DNA from: Phallusia fumigata
Lineage: Eukaryota > Chordata > Ascidiacea > Phlebobranchia > Ascidiidae
Direction of reading: 5' to 3'
Length of the DNA: 28,534 nt
Assembly (NCBI GenBank): GCA_008931825.1
Contig: QXVZ01026805.1
Coordinates: forward strand, 1-28,534
The position numbers were made by a program, and so were the translations under genes. Of the stretch, positions 1 to 10,916 are shown in pieces (the first letter of the stretch is position 1; each line of letters opens with the position of its first letter). The notes under the pieces were generated by a model that was not told the origin of the DNA, made no database searches, and worked only from the letters and a program-made list of their open reading frames with translations.

Positions 1-144
1 TCACATTCAGTCATCAGAACCTTCATCCTTTCTCCTGTTCTGATCAGTTTCCGCTCAATTCATCATCTGTACTTACGACCAGGGACTTACCGTGAAGATT
101 TTAAACTCTTTCCGACCAACGATCTTTTTTTGTCCGCCAAATAA
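1..144 (+). CDS. possible 3' coding end of an upstream gene (partial, unrecognised)
   Basis: The first frame is open from the window edge to a TAA at 142-144, giving 47 residues that end PTNDLFLSAK. The middle (YLRPGTYREDF) looks protein-like, with mixed charged and aromatic residues rather than low complexity. An acceptor-like CTGATCAG ends at 47, so the exon could also begin inside the window. I recognise no domain. The string TTTTTTGTCCGCCAA in this piece recurs in the exon candidate at 2150-2355, but in a different frame, which may mean distant duplication or chance. A short open frame at a window edge is weak evidence; this is a candidate only. Confidence 0.3.
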   Translation, partial: SHSVIRTFILSPVLISFRSIHHLYLRPGTYREDFKLFPTNDLFLSAK

Positions 145-783
145 CGCAACCCTTGACTATAGGGAAAAGGTTGTTGATTTCTTAACAGACGGATTTTTTT
201 CGGCCACTTTTTAAGCCACTTTTTAAGTCTGTGCATTGTGCTCCTTGCTTTGAAATTCTTCAAAACCAGGGATGTAGTGGCAAGTTTATAGGTGTTTGAG
301 CTCTCTGCATAAAGCTAACTACACTTTCCTATTTCTCGAACCCAATCACCATCATTCACTTGTAGAGGTGGCGGAGCTCCTGCACATGACCTTGCAAAAT
401 CTGCAACGAATTTTCACGCACAAGTATCGAAGTACGCACACGGTTTTATTTTCCCAACGGTCCGAGTAATATGACAATGGACAAGTAGTTTAGTGCAACA
501 TCGGTACGAGTGAATTTGACTCCTTTGACCAATTCAAACACCACAACATTTAAATGTTGATGTGGCAAAGTTTCGATTAGTTTTGCTGTAGGTAAACCAC
601 ACTAAGGTTGGCGCAGCCTATTTCAGGTAAATTGTGAAATTGTCAGCGGAAAACTTGGAAATGTAACTGTAAGGTAATTTACAAAAAACCTGGGAAAACC
701 CCAAACATACAACAGAAACAAGACAAACGAACAGGCAGTATCGATGGACAAACAAACACAATCTAATCAACAAATTTACAATT
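145..783. other. intergenic or intronic, no gene seen
   Basis: AT-rich sequence with no open frame or splice pattern I can support on either strand. A motif GGTGGCGGAGCT near 368 resembles the end of the inverted-repeat element at 784-960, but no matching partner end was found nearby. Confidence 0.5.
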
Positions 784-960
784 GCAGTGGCGGAGCTACT
801 TCAAAAAAGCCTAATTACAGGTTTCCTGATCAACTCATATCCACAAAGTCTCCTCTTAATCAATTTAGCTTTATTAGAATGCCAAATTGATTTTGTGGTT
901 TTCTGAACAAACAAGCCATGAGAAATTTTAGGATATCGAAAATGTAAATCCGCCCACTGC
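784..960. mobile_element. small inverted-repeat element (MITE-like)
   Basis: The left end reads GCAGTGGCGGAGC and the right end, reverse-complemented, reads GCAGTGGGCGGATT. The two ends match over 11 positions apart from one inserted G. They bound about 177 bases with no convincing gene. CAGTGGCGGA-type ends are common on non-autonomous DNA transposons. A lone similar end lies at about 3717-3727 (CCGCCACTGATG) in intron 6 of the tetraspanin gene. I see no clear target-site duplication, so the exact borders are uncertain. Confidence 0.45.
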
Positions 961-1192
961 AAAAACCTCATAGTGAACACTACCACCTACAATGCGAAAC
1001 AAAATAACGTGATATACAAGTAATATTTGTTGGCAACCAACCTTTAAATGACAGAAACTCCCCGATTTAATACGCAGACAAAAGGCAGCATAAAAGAAAA
1101 CACAAACAAACGGTAAAAGAGGCGGGAATTTACAGCAAGCTGTCATTGCACGTTTGGTACTTTTACGGAAACGATAGTAGTCCTTTCGCTTC

Positions 1193-1777
1193 CTGTGACC
1201 CCAGGCACGAAAAACATAAACAATGGAAAACTTTGTCTCACCAGAAGGAATGCACGATATAAATCCCTTGCAGGTTTAAACCATAAAGTGTTTAATTTGA
1301 AAATTTTTGTATTGAGTGATAAGATTAACATAAACATTTACCAGCATGGCCCAAGAAGGCAAATCTTGTTTTCAGCTTTTGGTGAAATACGATGTTTTAC
1401 TGTGAATCCCTGTTTAGCAAACACAGTCTCCTTTCATAAGTACGACTTCAATGGCAGTATATGTACAAGTAGGGCATTTCCAAAGNCTGTGACCCCAGGC
1501 ACGAAAAACTTAAACAATGGAAAACTTTGTCTCACCAGCAGGAATGCACGATATAAATCCCTTGCAGGTTTAAACCATAAAGTGTTTAATTTGAAAATTT
1601 TTGTATTGAGATAAGATTAACATAAACATTTACCAGCATGGCCCAAGAAGGCAAATCTTGTTTTCAGCTTTTGGTGAAATACGATGTTTTACTGTGAATC
1701 CCTGTTTAGCAAACACAGTCTCCTTTCATAAGTACGACTTCAATGGCAGTATATGTACAAGTAGGGCATTTCCAAAG
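1193..1777. repeat. direct duplication of about 290 bases around a single N
   Basis: Copy 1 (1193-1485) and copy 2 (1487-1777) are separated by one N at 1486. They differ at two substitutions and one 2-base deletion, namely GAGTGATAAG versus GAGATAAG. Neither copy looks coding. The open frame running through the N lacks homology I can recognise and depends on the join. The most economical reading is two haplotype versions of one locus placed side by side at a contig join. Confidence 0.85.
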
Positions 1778-2149
1778 GTTATACAGGCAAATGTCGGCAA
1801 CATAACTTTATACTAGTAATAATAACATCACTAAAACCGGGAAAACCGCCATGATGAAACATTATCGCGATGATGGAGTTGCGACACACACAGAAAAAGA
1901 TTGTGTTCAAATTCAACATTACTATAACAAAACGAGCCAGTACAAGCAAGAAAATATCTACTGCCTGCAAATTGAGTAGGGATTTAATTACGAAAACATT
2001 TTACTTTAGTGGGCGCCAAAACATATGCTGGCGGTGTGCCATCATTAGTGGATCTTAAAGACAAACTAAATACATGTGTGTTGGTCCTTTGTGCTTAAAA
2101 AATAGAAGGTATCTTTAAAATCGGTCATTTGTTTGGTAATTACTTTCAG
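1778..2149. other. no gene supported
   Basis: AT-rich sequence. A 62-codon plus-strand open frame (1870-2058) has no domain and no clear splice context. The stretch ends in the acceptor TACTTTCAG at 2141-2149, which leads into the next exon candidate. Confidence 0.4.
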
Positions 2150-2355
2150 GGTTGTCAAAGTTGTCCAAATTGAGTGGGAGTATAAAATCTATTTCAAGGA
2201 AAATTCCACATTTACTAACATACAACACATCTAGCAAAATTGAAAATTTTAATGGGTTTTTTGTCCGCCAAGAGCAAGTTTACAATCAGATTTTGGAGGC
2301 AAATATAGAGAAGGCAAACCACGTGGTCCAAGCATTCTATGACAATCTAATCTAG
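2150..2355 (+). CDS. candidate terminal coding exon, unrecognised
   Basis: A good acceptor (TTACTTTCAG) ends at 2149. It is followed by an open frame of 68 codons, entered in phase 1 with two bases (GG) before the first full codon, and closed by TAG at 2353-2355. The peptide is balanced and plausible, for example FFVRQEQVYNQILEAN and HVVQAFYDNL near the end, and looks helical. No upstream exon could be assigned and no domain is recognised. If real, it is the 3' end of a plus-strand gene converging on the tetraspanin gene, whose stop lies only 75 bases away at 2431. Confidence 0.4.
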
Positions 2356-2430
2356 CAATCGTTTGTTTGATCTTTGGATCAATGTTAATCGAGTTTTTAC
2401 AGAAAACAGGAAACGTTGATAAAACCATGT

Positions 2431-5400
2431 TTAGACGACTTCGTACTGAGCCTTGATCGTCCGCATAAGCATGCAAGCAAACACTATGCCGATTATCTGA
2501 AACAAAACACGAAAATGTTTAAAATTTGGTTGGAATTGCACTGTTTGAAAATTAAACCAATACTTCTAGTGGCTGTTTTTTGTCATAAGTTCTGACTATT
2601 TTCCCATACAATTAACATGACAATTTTCATGCAAAAGCTTTGCCTACCTACGTTATGGTTTTTAGGCGAAGCGAGTTGCGAAAATGACTTTAATTAGTTA
2701 TTTCAAACTACAAAACTCTTCAGTGCTATGAGTATTTGTATAGACTTGAAACCATACGTTCGTTATAGTGCTTCAAACTATTTCGAGGCGAGAGGAAACA
2801 GCGTTAAACAAAAACAATAGACAAGAAGATGATGATAGGAAACAACTCCTACGCCTCTGACAGCTAGTTAGCGTGCTGGTTCGGCTTTTGCAGAGGATAT
2901 GAATCAATCAGAGTTAATTCCAATAATTTGCTTGCAAAGCCATATGACTGGGGATTGTCAAAAAGTTACCGGTAACAGTCTAATGCTCTGGGTTATTGGT
3001 TTACTTGGAAGGCTTGTCGAAAACTTCCCAGCCAAAGAACAACATTAAACTAAATAGCTGGCCTGGTTGCAAAAGTGCAATTTAAAAGCCACCCTACATT
3101 TTTCAACATAACAAGTACATTTTTGTCGTTTATCTGTTTGTTTGCGTCTCTGGGATCATTATAGAGGGTATATGGTCGTTTACCCATTTTCCAGCCATTA
3201 TAAACAAAGTTTTCTGTTCTCAACTGACCTGAATGATAATAATAGCTACTCCAATCCCTCCGACAGCGATGATGTTTTTCTTAAACAAGGTTTCGATCTT
3301 CGGCACACATCCCTGGGGAAATGTGCAAGTATTTAGAGGCGGAAACCACTTAAATTTTATTAATTTCGTTTCCCTATACTTAAATTCATCTGTATCAACA
3401 ATTTAAACCAACTTACCATGCCATGAATCTTCCTGCTTTTCAGCAAACCACAACCCAAAGTTTCTTTGATGCAGCAACTATCCGGAACCAATATCGCAGC
3501 TAAAACATAAAAAATATAAGTTGCATTTAATTCTCGCAACTTACCTTTTGGTTTAAACGCTATAAAATGTTTTGCAAAGAAAGCTCTGAACTAAGATGCA
3601 TGGTGCACAGGGAAGAATTCGGCGACAAATCGTCTGTGTTTTTCGTGTTAATTTTATTCTTTGAGTTTCGTGGTGCTCGAGAAAGTCAGATTCCTAAAGC
3701 TTGTACAGCTATTTAAATCCGCCACTGATGATACATAAGTTGAACTACTGTGGTACCGGATGAGCTATGTTAACATGTAACCACTGAAGCTGCAGTGAGC
3801 AAGTTTTGCTGACTCACCTGTTACAGTGGAATTATATTTTAGTTTTGTGATTTCAGCTTTTGCTTCCTTGGTGAAGACGGCACTTGTATTCCAATCAGCG
3901 TAGCTCACAGATCCGCAGCATTTGAACTGAAAAAACCAAAGCGCTGCAGTGATTAGAATAAAACGCCGGTCGTTAAGCACGTGGTCACAAAGTCCCGCGA
4001 ATATTTGTCAAGATGTGGATTTACAAAACTTTAGTGAACTAGGTGTCGGGTCGGATCTTGCAACATCTGATATATAGGAATTCAGGCAGATAATTTGATT
4101 GAAATATGTTGGCCAATGTTAAAACACGACACAGTGTAAGTGGCGCACAACGCTATATTATTCTGTTTCTTATGAGTCTTCATGTATATCAGCACAATTA
4201 CTGACCTGATGTTGAATAAAGTTGAAAGCCTTTTTCGTTTCGGTTTTGTACTCGGCGATCGACTTCTTAAAGGACTTCTTGAGATAAACTTCAACCTTCA
4301 AGTGGAAAGAGTTAACGTTAAAGTGTCTGCAACGCACTGAACTTTACGTGCTAAGTAATTTTTGAAAGATTACTTAAGATTTAGCAGTCGACTAGTAAGC
4401 TCTGATAATTGTTGCATTGTTATCACTGAACACTTAAAGTGGGTTCCCCAACGAGCTTCTTGCAGTCAACTACGACCATACTAACTCTCAGTTTTAATCG
4501 CAATATTTCGACACGTTTAGGTTTTTGTTAACTGTTCGTTCTATCAATTAATTTGGCAAAAATTTTTTGGTTGATAATAGTTGATATATTCGTACCTTGG
4601 CACGCAGAACGTAGGCTGAAATGGTTGCAGCGATTTCCAGAATCAAGATAAATCCCATGAGAGCAGCAAACTAAACAAGAAAAACACTTTACCAGTGCAA
4701 CTCATAAGGAAGTTGGCACAGAGGCAATGTGTGGAAATTGCCCACGTACTTAGAACGGAAAAAGACTAAAATTTAACGTAATTTACATTGGATAGGTTTT
4801 GTTCGCATTGTCAATAGCAGTCTGTTAAAATTGAATTAAGTGTTCATGAAGTAGCTAAGGTAAACTTTTGGGTAAAAAGGCACGTAAAGGAACTTCTATG
4901 TAAATATTTTGCGGTGCTTTCAGTAAAAAAAGGTGTTGTCGCAATGAACACGGCAACTTACTGTGGTGACCATGCAGTAGTTCTCCTTATATGCGCCGCA
5001 ACACCCGAAGAAACCTGTGACAATGATCATGGGTTAAATTTAAAGTTGTTTCCACCAGTAGCCTACATGTTCAGCAACCTCACCAATGAGAAAGATGAAA
5101 ACTCCGATGCAAATTACGAGCACAGGGGCAGCTGATATGGCGCTTCCAGTTAATGTCACCAAACTTCTGTATTTGATCTCAACCGCCGCTCCCACAGCGA
5201 TCATAGCGATACCGAATATCTAGAAAAATGTGTCTTTCATTACTTGTAAGCAAAGTGCTTTTTGCTCAACGTTTCTTTCGTATTCGGTCTGTCTGACCGT
5301 CATAACAAGGTTGTATTGATTCAACAGAAACTAACAGATGCTTTTTTCATAACTTTGCATCAAGTTGCCTCACGCCCCACTTGGTATTTTCTCTGCTCAG

Positions 5401-5641
5401 TGAATCACACACTTGTTGACAAAATGTTAGTTAGTTTTGATCATCAACATAAGAAACCAAGCAGGGCAGCCATGTTTGTATCTTGAGTATTTTTATTCGA
5501 TGTTATAGAACTAATATTGAAAGAACTTGTTTCCAAAGCAGCACTGACAATTAACACTGAAACAATAAACCTAATACTTACGAAGAAAATCAGGTTGAAT
5601 GCGAAAAGCAGATACTTGATAAATTTCATTCCACAATCCAT
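2431..5641 (-). CDS. CD63: CD63-like tetraspanin, complete, nine exons, 251 aa
   Basis: Coding exons on the minus strand: 5582-5641, 5084-5219, 4962-5014, 4596-4670, 4206-4295, 3818-3926, 3417-3499, 3229-3312 and 2431-2496. All have GT-AG introns and join in frame. The protein has four membrane segments (about 12-35, 52-72, 83-104, 213-240), the GFFGCCGAYKENYCM signature after segment 2, and a large extracellular loop with FKCCG (139-143), PDSCC (180-184), GCG (190-192) and GC (203-204). Six loop cysteines plus the PDSCC...GCG spacing match the CD63 group rather than the four-cysteine CD9 group. The tail ends YEVV (248-251), a YxxphiC-terminal tyrosine signal like the one that sorts CD63 to late endosomes. 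Two N-glycosylation sequons (NTS, NST) lie in the loop. The start is the only ATG in frame before the first segment. Orthology to CD63 itself is inferred; invertebrates often have several such paralogues. Confidence 0.93.
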
Positions 5642-6002
5642 CTTTATTCTTGTTGTTGTTCAAATTATTTAGCAATAAAATTCACCTACTTTCAGTGAGC
5701 TTAAACAAACCTGGCACTGCTGGTAAAATCAAATAACAGAAAGGCTTTAAAATGTGTTAACATTTTGTTCTCAAACCTTTCGCAACATTTCTACTCATAA
5801 ACAAGTTACGATGCCCGCGTCAAATTTCTATGCTTAAGGGCTCAGAAAAACTGCTTGCAAACTGTACACTGAGACGTCCAATTTCAAACAGCAACTTATT
5901 CTGAAATGGATTTATTTCTATATTATTTCGACTAGTTTTCTGTTAACTTTTAAAACATTGTGAAAAGTGATATAAACGAATGTCATGTTGTTGTCGATTA
6001 AA
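5642..6002. promoter_or_regulatory. upstream region of the tetraspanin gene, no element identified
   Basis: This 361-base stretch lies directly upstream of the tetraspanin start codon and must hold its 5' untranslated region and probably part of its promoter. I see no TATA box, CRE or other site convincing enough to name. Confidence 0.3.
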
Positions 6003-6242
6003 TCAACCCTGGCAGTTACGAACTTGTTTCACCAAGAACGCAACCTGTTCAGCTTTCTGCATGTGCACATGACTTGACTGACACAGACACTGGGCTTGCT
6101 TTTGAATTGCCTGGAAATTAACAGGAACTGGCCAAATTTCCCTAATTTCTCTAGAGCTGCGGTTTGGGACATCCTCTATTGACAAAACAAGCTGTGGTAA
6201 CTGGTTATTTGCGCAAAATCTAAATAAGTCTTTGACTTTAAG
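6003..6242 (-). CDS. candidate terminal coding exon, unrecognised, 79 codons
   Basis: On the minus strand an acceptor (TTTACCATTCAG) is followed in phase 0 by 79 codons and a TGA. The peptide is protein-like and mostly helical: LKVKDLFRFC, then an acidic stretch with SIEDVPNRSS, EIWPVPVNFQ, and a glutamine-rich helix KQAQCLCQ...KAEQVAFLVKQV. The open frame continues upstream of the acceptor to 6314, so the exon could be longer. No domain is recognised. A possible upstream exon lies at about 6527-6760 (an open minus frame after the acceptor TTTCATTCCAG), but no donor there is convincing. Candidate only. Confidence 0.38.
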   Translation of the reverse strand, partial: LKVKDLFRFCANNQLPQLVLSIEDVPNRSSREIREIWPVPVNFQAIQKQAQCLCQSSHVHMQKAEQVAFLVKQVRNCQG

Positions 6243-6314
6243 CTGAATGGTAAAGATAACATTTAGAAGGTTCAAAACGTATTCGTAAGAGCTTAAAAAC
6301 GTTTCCGTGAACAA

Positions 6315-8523
6315 CGATATAAAACCGTAAATGATCCCTTATTAGCAATGAAGCTTTTCGTCTGTTAAATAGTAAAACAACTATAAACACATGAAGGCTA
6401 GCAGGAAGCTCCTACGCTTGTCATGTGCATGTTTTACTGAAACAAAACGCAACCACCTTTCAAAAGCATTACCAGCAGTTACGAAACAAAACCAATCAAC
6501 TACCTAATTAGATAAATCCTCACACTGATTCACGCATTCTTCTTCCCTGTCTCTATGAGAACGAAATGTTACAAGCTCCGCTACACACATATGACTCATC
6601 AGCATATGATGCCTGCCCAGTTGTGTGGGGCGGCTGATGTGCTTTTGTTTTATCAGCGCCGGAAAGGGAAGCGACAGAACGACGATAATGTCTCGATGGC
6701 GAGGTTGATAGCAACAAAATTTGTGCTCCTTATGACACAACGCTGTCAGAAGGGCTGGAATGAAATTCAACGAGTTCTAGTTGAAATCTTTCATTGAAAA
6801 CAAAATTTTAACTGTAACTTTAGCAGTTTAAACCCACACTAACGTAGGATTTCCTGAGGATACCTACATATCCGCAAGTATGTGCCGTTGGTTCAGCACG
6901 CTATACGCCGCTTAACACAAAGCGCCGCACCACCTGTCATTTAAGAAACTGCAAAAGCGCTTACGGAACTTACCACGTTACGTGCATCTGTTCAAATGTC
7001 GCAATTGCGTGAGATTAGTTAGGTTGGGTTGTAGCTCTTCAGCCACCTAACAACTTACTGTGTAGCATTTAAGCTTCATATTTGAAGTTCACTGAGCTAA
7101 AAGTCTGTTAATCTGAAATATCCAGATCAGTTTCGCTATGTCTCACTGCATACACGTTGACATCCTAATTTAAACCAACAACAGACGGAACGTTTAAACA
7201 GGAACCGTTCCGTTGTTGGAATGCAGTTGTATGTTGAAAACACAAAACGTCACAACAGCACTTAAGACACTTGAATCTCATCCAAACGTCATCCCCTCCA
7301 CCCCTGCTAGCGCGTGACCGTTGTGACGAAACGAAAATCTGTACATCACGTGAGTGAACTCTTTGTGACGTATGCTTGCAGTTGATATGTGCAAAATGCC
7401 ATGAGAAGTGACAATGTGTCATCACTGCTTTGTGAACACGTTTTTAGTTTCGACGAATCTAATGAAAAACTTATTGTAATTTGTCGCTAACTGTTCACAT
7501 GGTATTAGAAATATAGATTTTGAACAGATTTTTGTCAAGTTTTTAATTTAATTCTGCCCTTTTTGGCGCTTTAAAATCATGATTGAACCACAACTTTTAT
7601 CTTTGCAACACTTTGTATGCTGCCAACATTCATCAGTCGCAGATTTTCATGACAGATCGTGAATGAACATTCAGAGCTATTTCTTATTTTACATCGGTTT
7701 GTCACGAAACACCGACGAATACTTTCCCGATTGTGCAATAACAGCTGAACGTTGTTAATAGTTTTACTTCACATGTCTCAACAGCATCCAAAATTTTAGG
7801 ATTTAAGCCGAATATGGAATACGTGACAATTTATACTATAATTTATGCCTAAAAATACCAGAAAACCTGTTTGCTAAATAATATAGTTTGCTAAACTTTC
7901 AACCTACATCCAAACAATGCATTTAGCCAACTAGCACAAACTCAAGTGTAAAAGCTAAACATTACAGCAGCCATCCCGTCCAAAACAAACCCACACACAC
8001 AAACTTATTTTGTCAGACACAACCGACTGACCGACAGAAGTTTACTGAGAAACTAAGCTCGACAAAATCCATCAGTTCCAGCCCTAACTTGATTTATTAG
8101 GCGCAGTTGGGCCGACACACCATATGCTGATTGCCCCGCTCCATTTTAATTACTTCCCTTCGTCGAAATTATACTCTCTTGCGACCACTAGCGGATAAGA
8201 CATACGCAATATCAACAGCTTTATATGTTATAGTGCTTGCTTTCAAGAGAAATGGCGTATTGTGAAAATGTCCGAATAACCAATGAATAAAATTCGTGCC
8301 CATGTACACCAGTGTATGTATATTCACATTCTTTACATTAAATTTTTTAAGCTTAGTTATTAGAACCATACCATTACACAATACTATAAGACACAATTTG
8401 TTCGGGTAAAATGTGTGTAGAAAGGTATATCCATGATATGCAAAAAACTGTGAATATGCGCCATTACAAGCGCTTTACGATCAGATTGCAGAAATCAAGG
8501 CTTGTCATCAAAGACTTAATGTT
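6315..8523. other. gene-poor spacer
   Basis: Open frames here (6504-6797 on both strands, 7165-7425 and 8169-8396 on minus) are short, lack recognisable domains, and do not join in frame to the supported genes. The part next to 8524 should contain the 3' untranslated region of the receptor gene. A reverse-complement AATAAA (TTTATT) is present near 8092. Confidence 0.4.
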
Positions 8524-10916
8524 TCAATATGTCTCATATAGCGACCTATCCACATCTTTGTTTGGTTGAACGTTCACGTACTGACTGTTGTTAGTTGGAC
8601 GATCCTTTGCTGGGTGAGATGTTTGTGTGGGTCTGCAAAGTAAAGTAAAGTTACATAAGTTCCTATGCCTTTGTGCAGTTTGGAAGTTGTCACCTGACAA
8701 AGGTTGCATTGGAACATGTTATTTATTGTGAATTAGGAGCGATTTATTACCTGCTTTCGGAAAATACTTGGTCGTTGGAGTAAATGTGGCGAACATCGTC
8801 AGGATTCGAGTCGCCTAAAAAACGTTTAAAATATTGTTTGTGAGAATGACATGAGTTAATTATGTTACAAATGTCTCAACCTTCATGATCATTACATCTT
8901 TGTTTCCACATCATAACCGACAAAGCCAATGCCACAACGGTGACGATGCATAACAACACAGTAAGTACAGTAACGGTTTGGGAGTTCCCCTCATAGATGA
9001 TGACGTCATGACCGAATGTTTGCTGGTCGTCGGTTCCCGCTAGAATCACTCGAAGTTTAAAAGTTTTTCTGAATGGTTCCGGCGACTTAATGACGAATAA
9101 ATATTCTCCCAGATCCACCTCCGTTACCTGGTTCATGGGGTGAAACTTGGTTATTGCTTTGCTTGGCAAAAATAGATTTGAAAAACTTACATTTGCAAAA
9201 TGCAGAAACACTTTGTTTTCGATTCCGTCAGTTAAGTAGTAAATATTATGAACTTCTTTTCCTGAAGTATAAACAAAAGTTATATTTTACCTGTCGCTGG
9301 AAATCATTCCAGGTTTATGTAATGGAAATATCAATTATTTTAGTAGGCTTTTCCGAGATTTAATGTACAAGGTTCTTTAGGCTTGTATGTAAACGTGCGT
9401 AGTAATGTCGCAAGCAACCCTTTTTTGGTTGTGTTTATCATCAACAGTTTACTTCCATTTCTCCACCTTGTTTGAAAGCAGTCACTGCATCGCATCCGTA
9501 TAAGACAGGGTTTGACTTAAAACTGAACTGAACAAAGTCGTGCTGATGTAAAGTCACGTTGAAAAACACAAAGCTGTTGTTCTGAATTAGAGGTGGAACT
9601 GAAAGATAGAAATCATATTTTATTGCATATGATATCTATGCCAACACTTCCCCTCACTTACATTGCACTTTGAGTTTTGTAAATCTAGTTTCGACCTGTT
9701 GTTTGTCACGTGATGTTTGCTCACACGTCACAATGATGTTATGGTGAGATGACGTCATTATGATATTTGCCCACGCAAGCTAAACACATAGGCGGCGTAG
9801 TAGGGAAGTATTGTGTAGCTATTCAACCACACAAATACCCATCTATATCACACCTACCGAATGCATGATACTGCGGTTACCTTGTTTTCCATGTAGGAGT
9901 TGTTACTAATTGTGATGACAATGTTCGTCATGTTGGAATGGAAAATATCACAGAATAACAGCACACTTGTGTTTTGCTTGAACGTTTGATTATGGGATGG
10001 TTCGTTTAAATCCAAAAATTGACCTAAACATCAATTTGCTGTCAATTATTCATGGTACTGTATTTCTAAATGCCTTTCAACCTTTGTAACACTTTAATCC
10101 AGTGTCGTTCCATTGAGCAAATGCGTTGCACGTAACAGTTGCTTGTCGTCCTCTGATGGTGGAATTACTGACAAACACTGAATCCTGGCACTGTATGACT
10201 GCAGTGCTTCCAAACACACTATCTGTTTCATGAATCAGGTTTTTGGACATTTTGAAGGTTGGACATTCTGTAAAAAAATGCTTGAGTACCAAAGACAGAA
10301 AAGGCGCCACAAGAGAAGTTTAGAATAAACGAGAAATTCTAAATTATAGGCCCAACTAAATTAAACTATTTAGCATTAAAATTCCACAGATAAATTTTTT
10401 ACTCGTAAAAACAAGATTTTGTGAAACGTATTGTGTTGAACCAATGTCATTCATGACAGTGATCCATGAAAAATTTCCAAATAACTCCGCCGGTTTAATG
10501 ATATTCATTTGAACAGCGTAATTATTTTCTTCATGGTGACTGGACAAAACCACTGATGAAAATGTGCAGCAAGTATCGATTCTCTGGTTCTGTAATAGGA
10601 TGACACCAAGGATAGGGTTGGATGTCTTATTATGCAAACGTATGTAGAAAACTGTTCTGTAAGTCGTAAAGTTGCTCCAGGTTACAGTGAAAGTGATGTT
10701 AGGAACACCAACTGCCCAATAAAAAGATTGACTGGCGTATATTCCAGTAGATTCCAACCCAAAAGAACCTTAGAAAATAGAAAGAACTAATAATTTTTGT
10801 CTTCATATACTGGAAAATCCAATAGAACCGATATCAACAAACTACTTACTATTTTGAGCTACTGCTTTCCAACACAAGCAAAAAAAGATCATAAAAATTA
10901 AAAGTGTTTTCTTCAT
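8524..10916 (-). CDS. type I membrane receptor with Ig-like and sushi domains and a YxN-motif tail, 521 aa
   Basis: Nine exons join in frame: 10850-10916, 10403-10768, 10082-10267, 9881-10023, 9662-9779, 9467-9598, 8881-9261, 8751-8814 and 8524-8632. Intron phases are 1,1,1,0,1,1,1,2. Residues 1-21 are a signal peptide (MKKTLLIF...). Exon 2 (23-144) is an Ig-like fold candidate with sequons NIT, NFT, NKT and NFS. Exon 3 (145-206) is a sushi/CCP domain with Cys146, Cys171, Cys191, Cys204 and Trp197. Exons 4-5 (207-293) form an Ig domain (Cys231-Cys273). Exons 6-7 hold a membrane-proximal Ig-like region containing DLGEYLFV. A membrane segment spans about 434-456. The 65-residue tail carries YSND (476) and YVNV (504), both pYxN-type SH2 sites, and ends LYETY. 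Domain-bounding phase-1 introns are typical of shuffled extracellular modules. Two donors are unusual (GTTGAA, GTTGAG). The family is not identified. Tunicate variable sushi-domain receptors are one possible relation, unproven. Confidence 0.85.

Noticed and set aside
1195..1614. 139-codon plus-strand frame across the N at 1486
   Set aside because: It exists only because the two duplicated copies are joined through an N, and it has no recognisable domain.
10356..10402. Continuation of receptor exon 2 to a stop at 10356
   Set aside because: The donor ACGA/GTAAAA at 10402 joins in phase 1 to a clear sushi exon and keeps the frame through six further exons.
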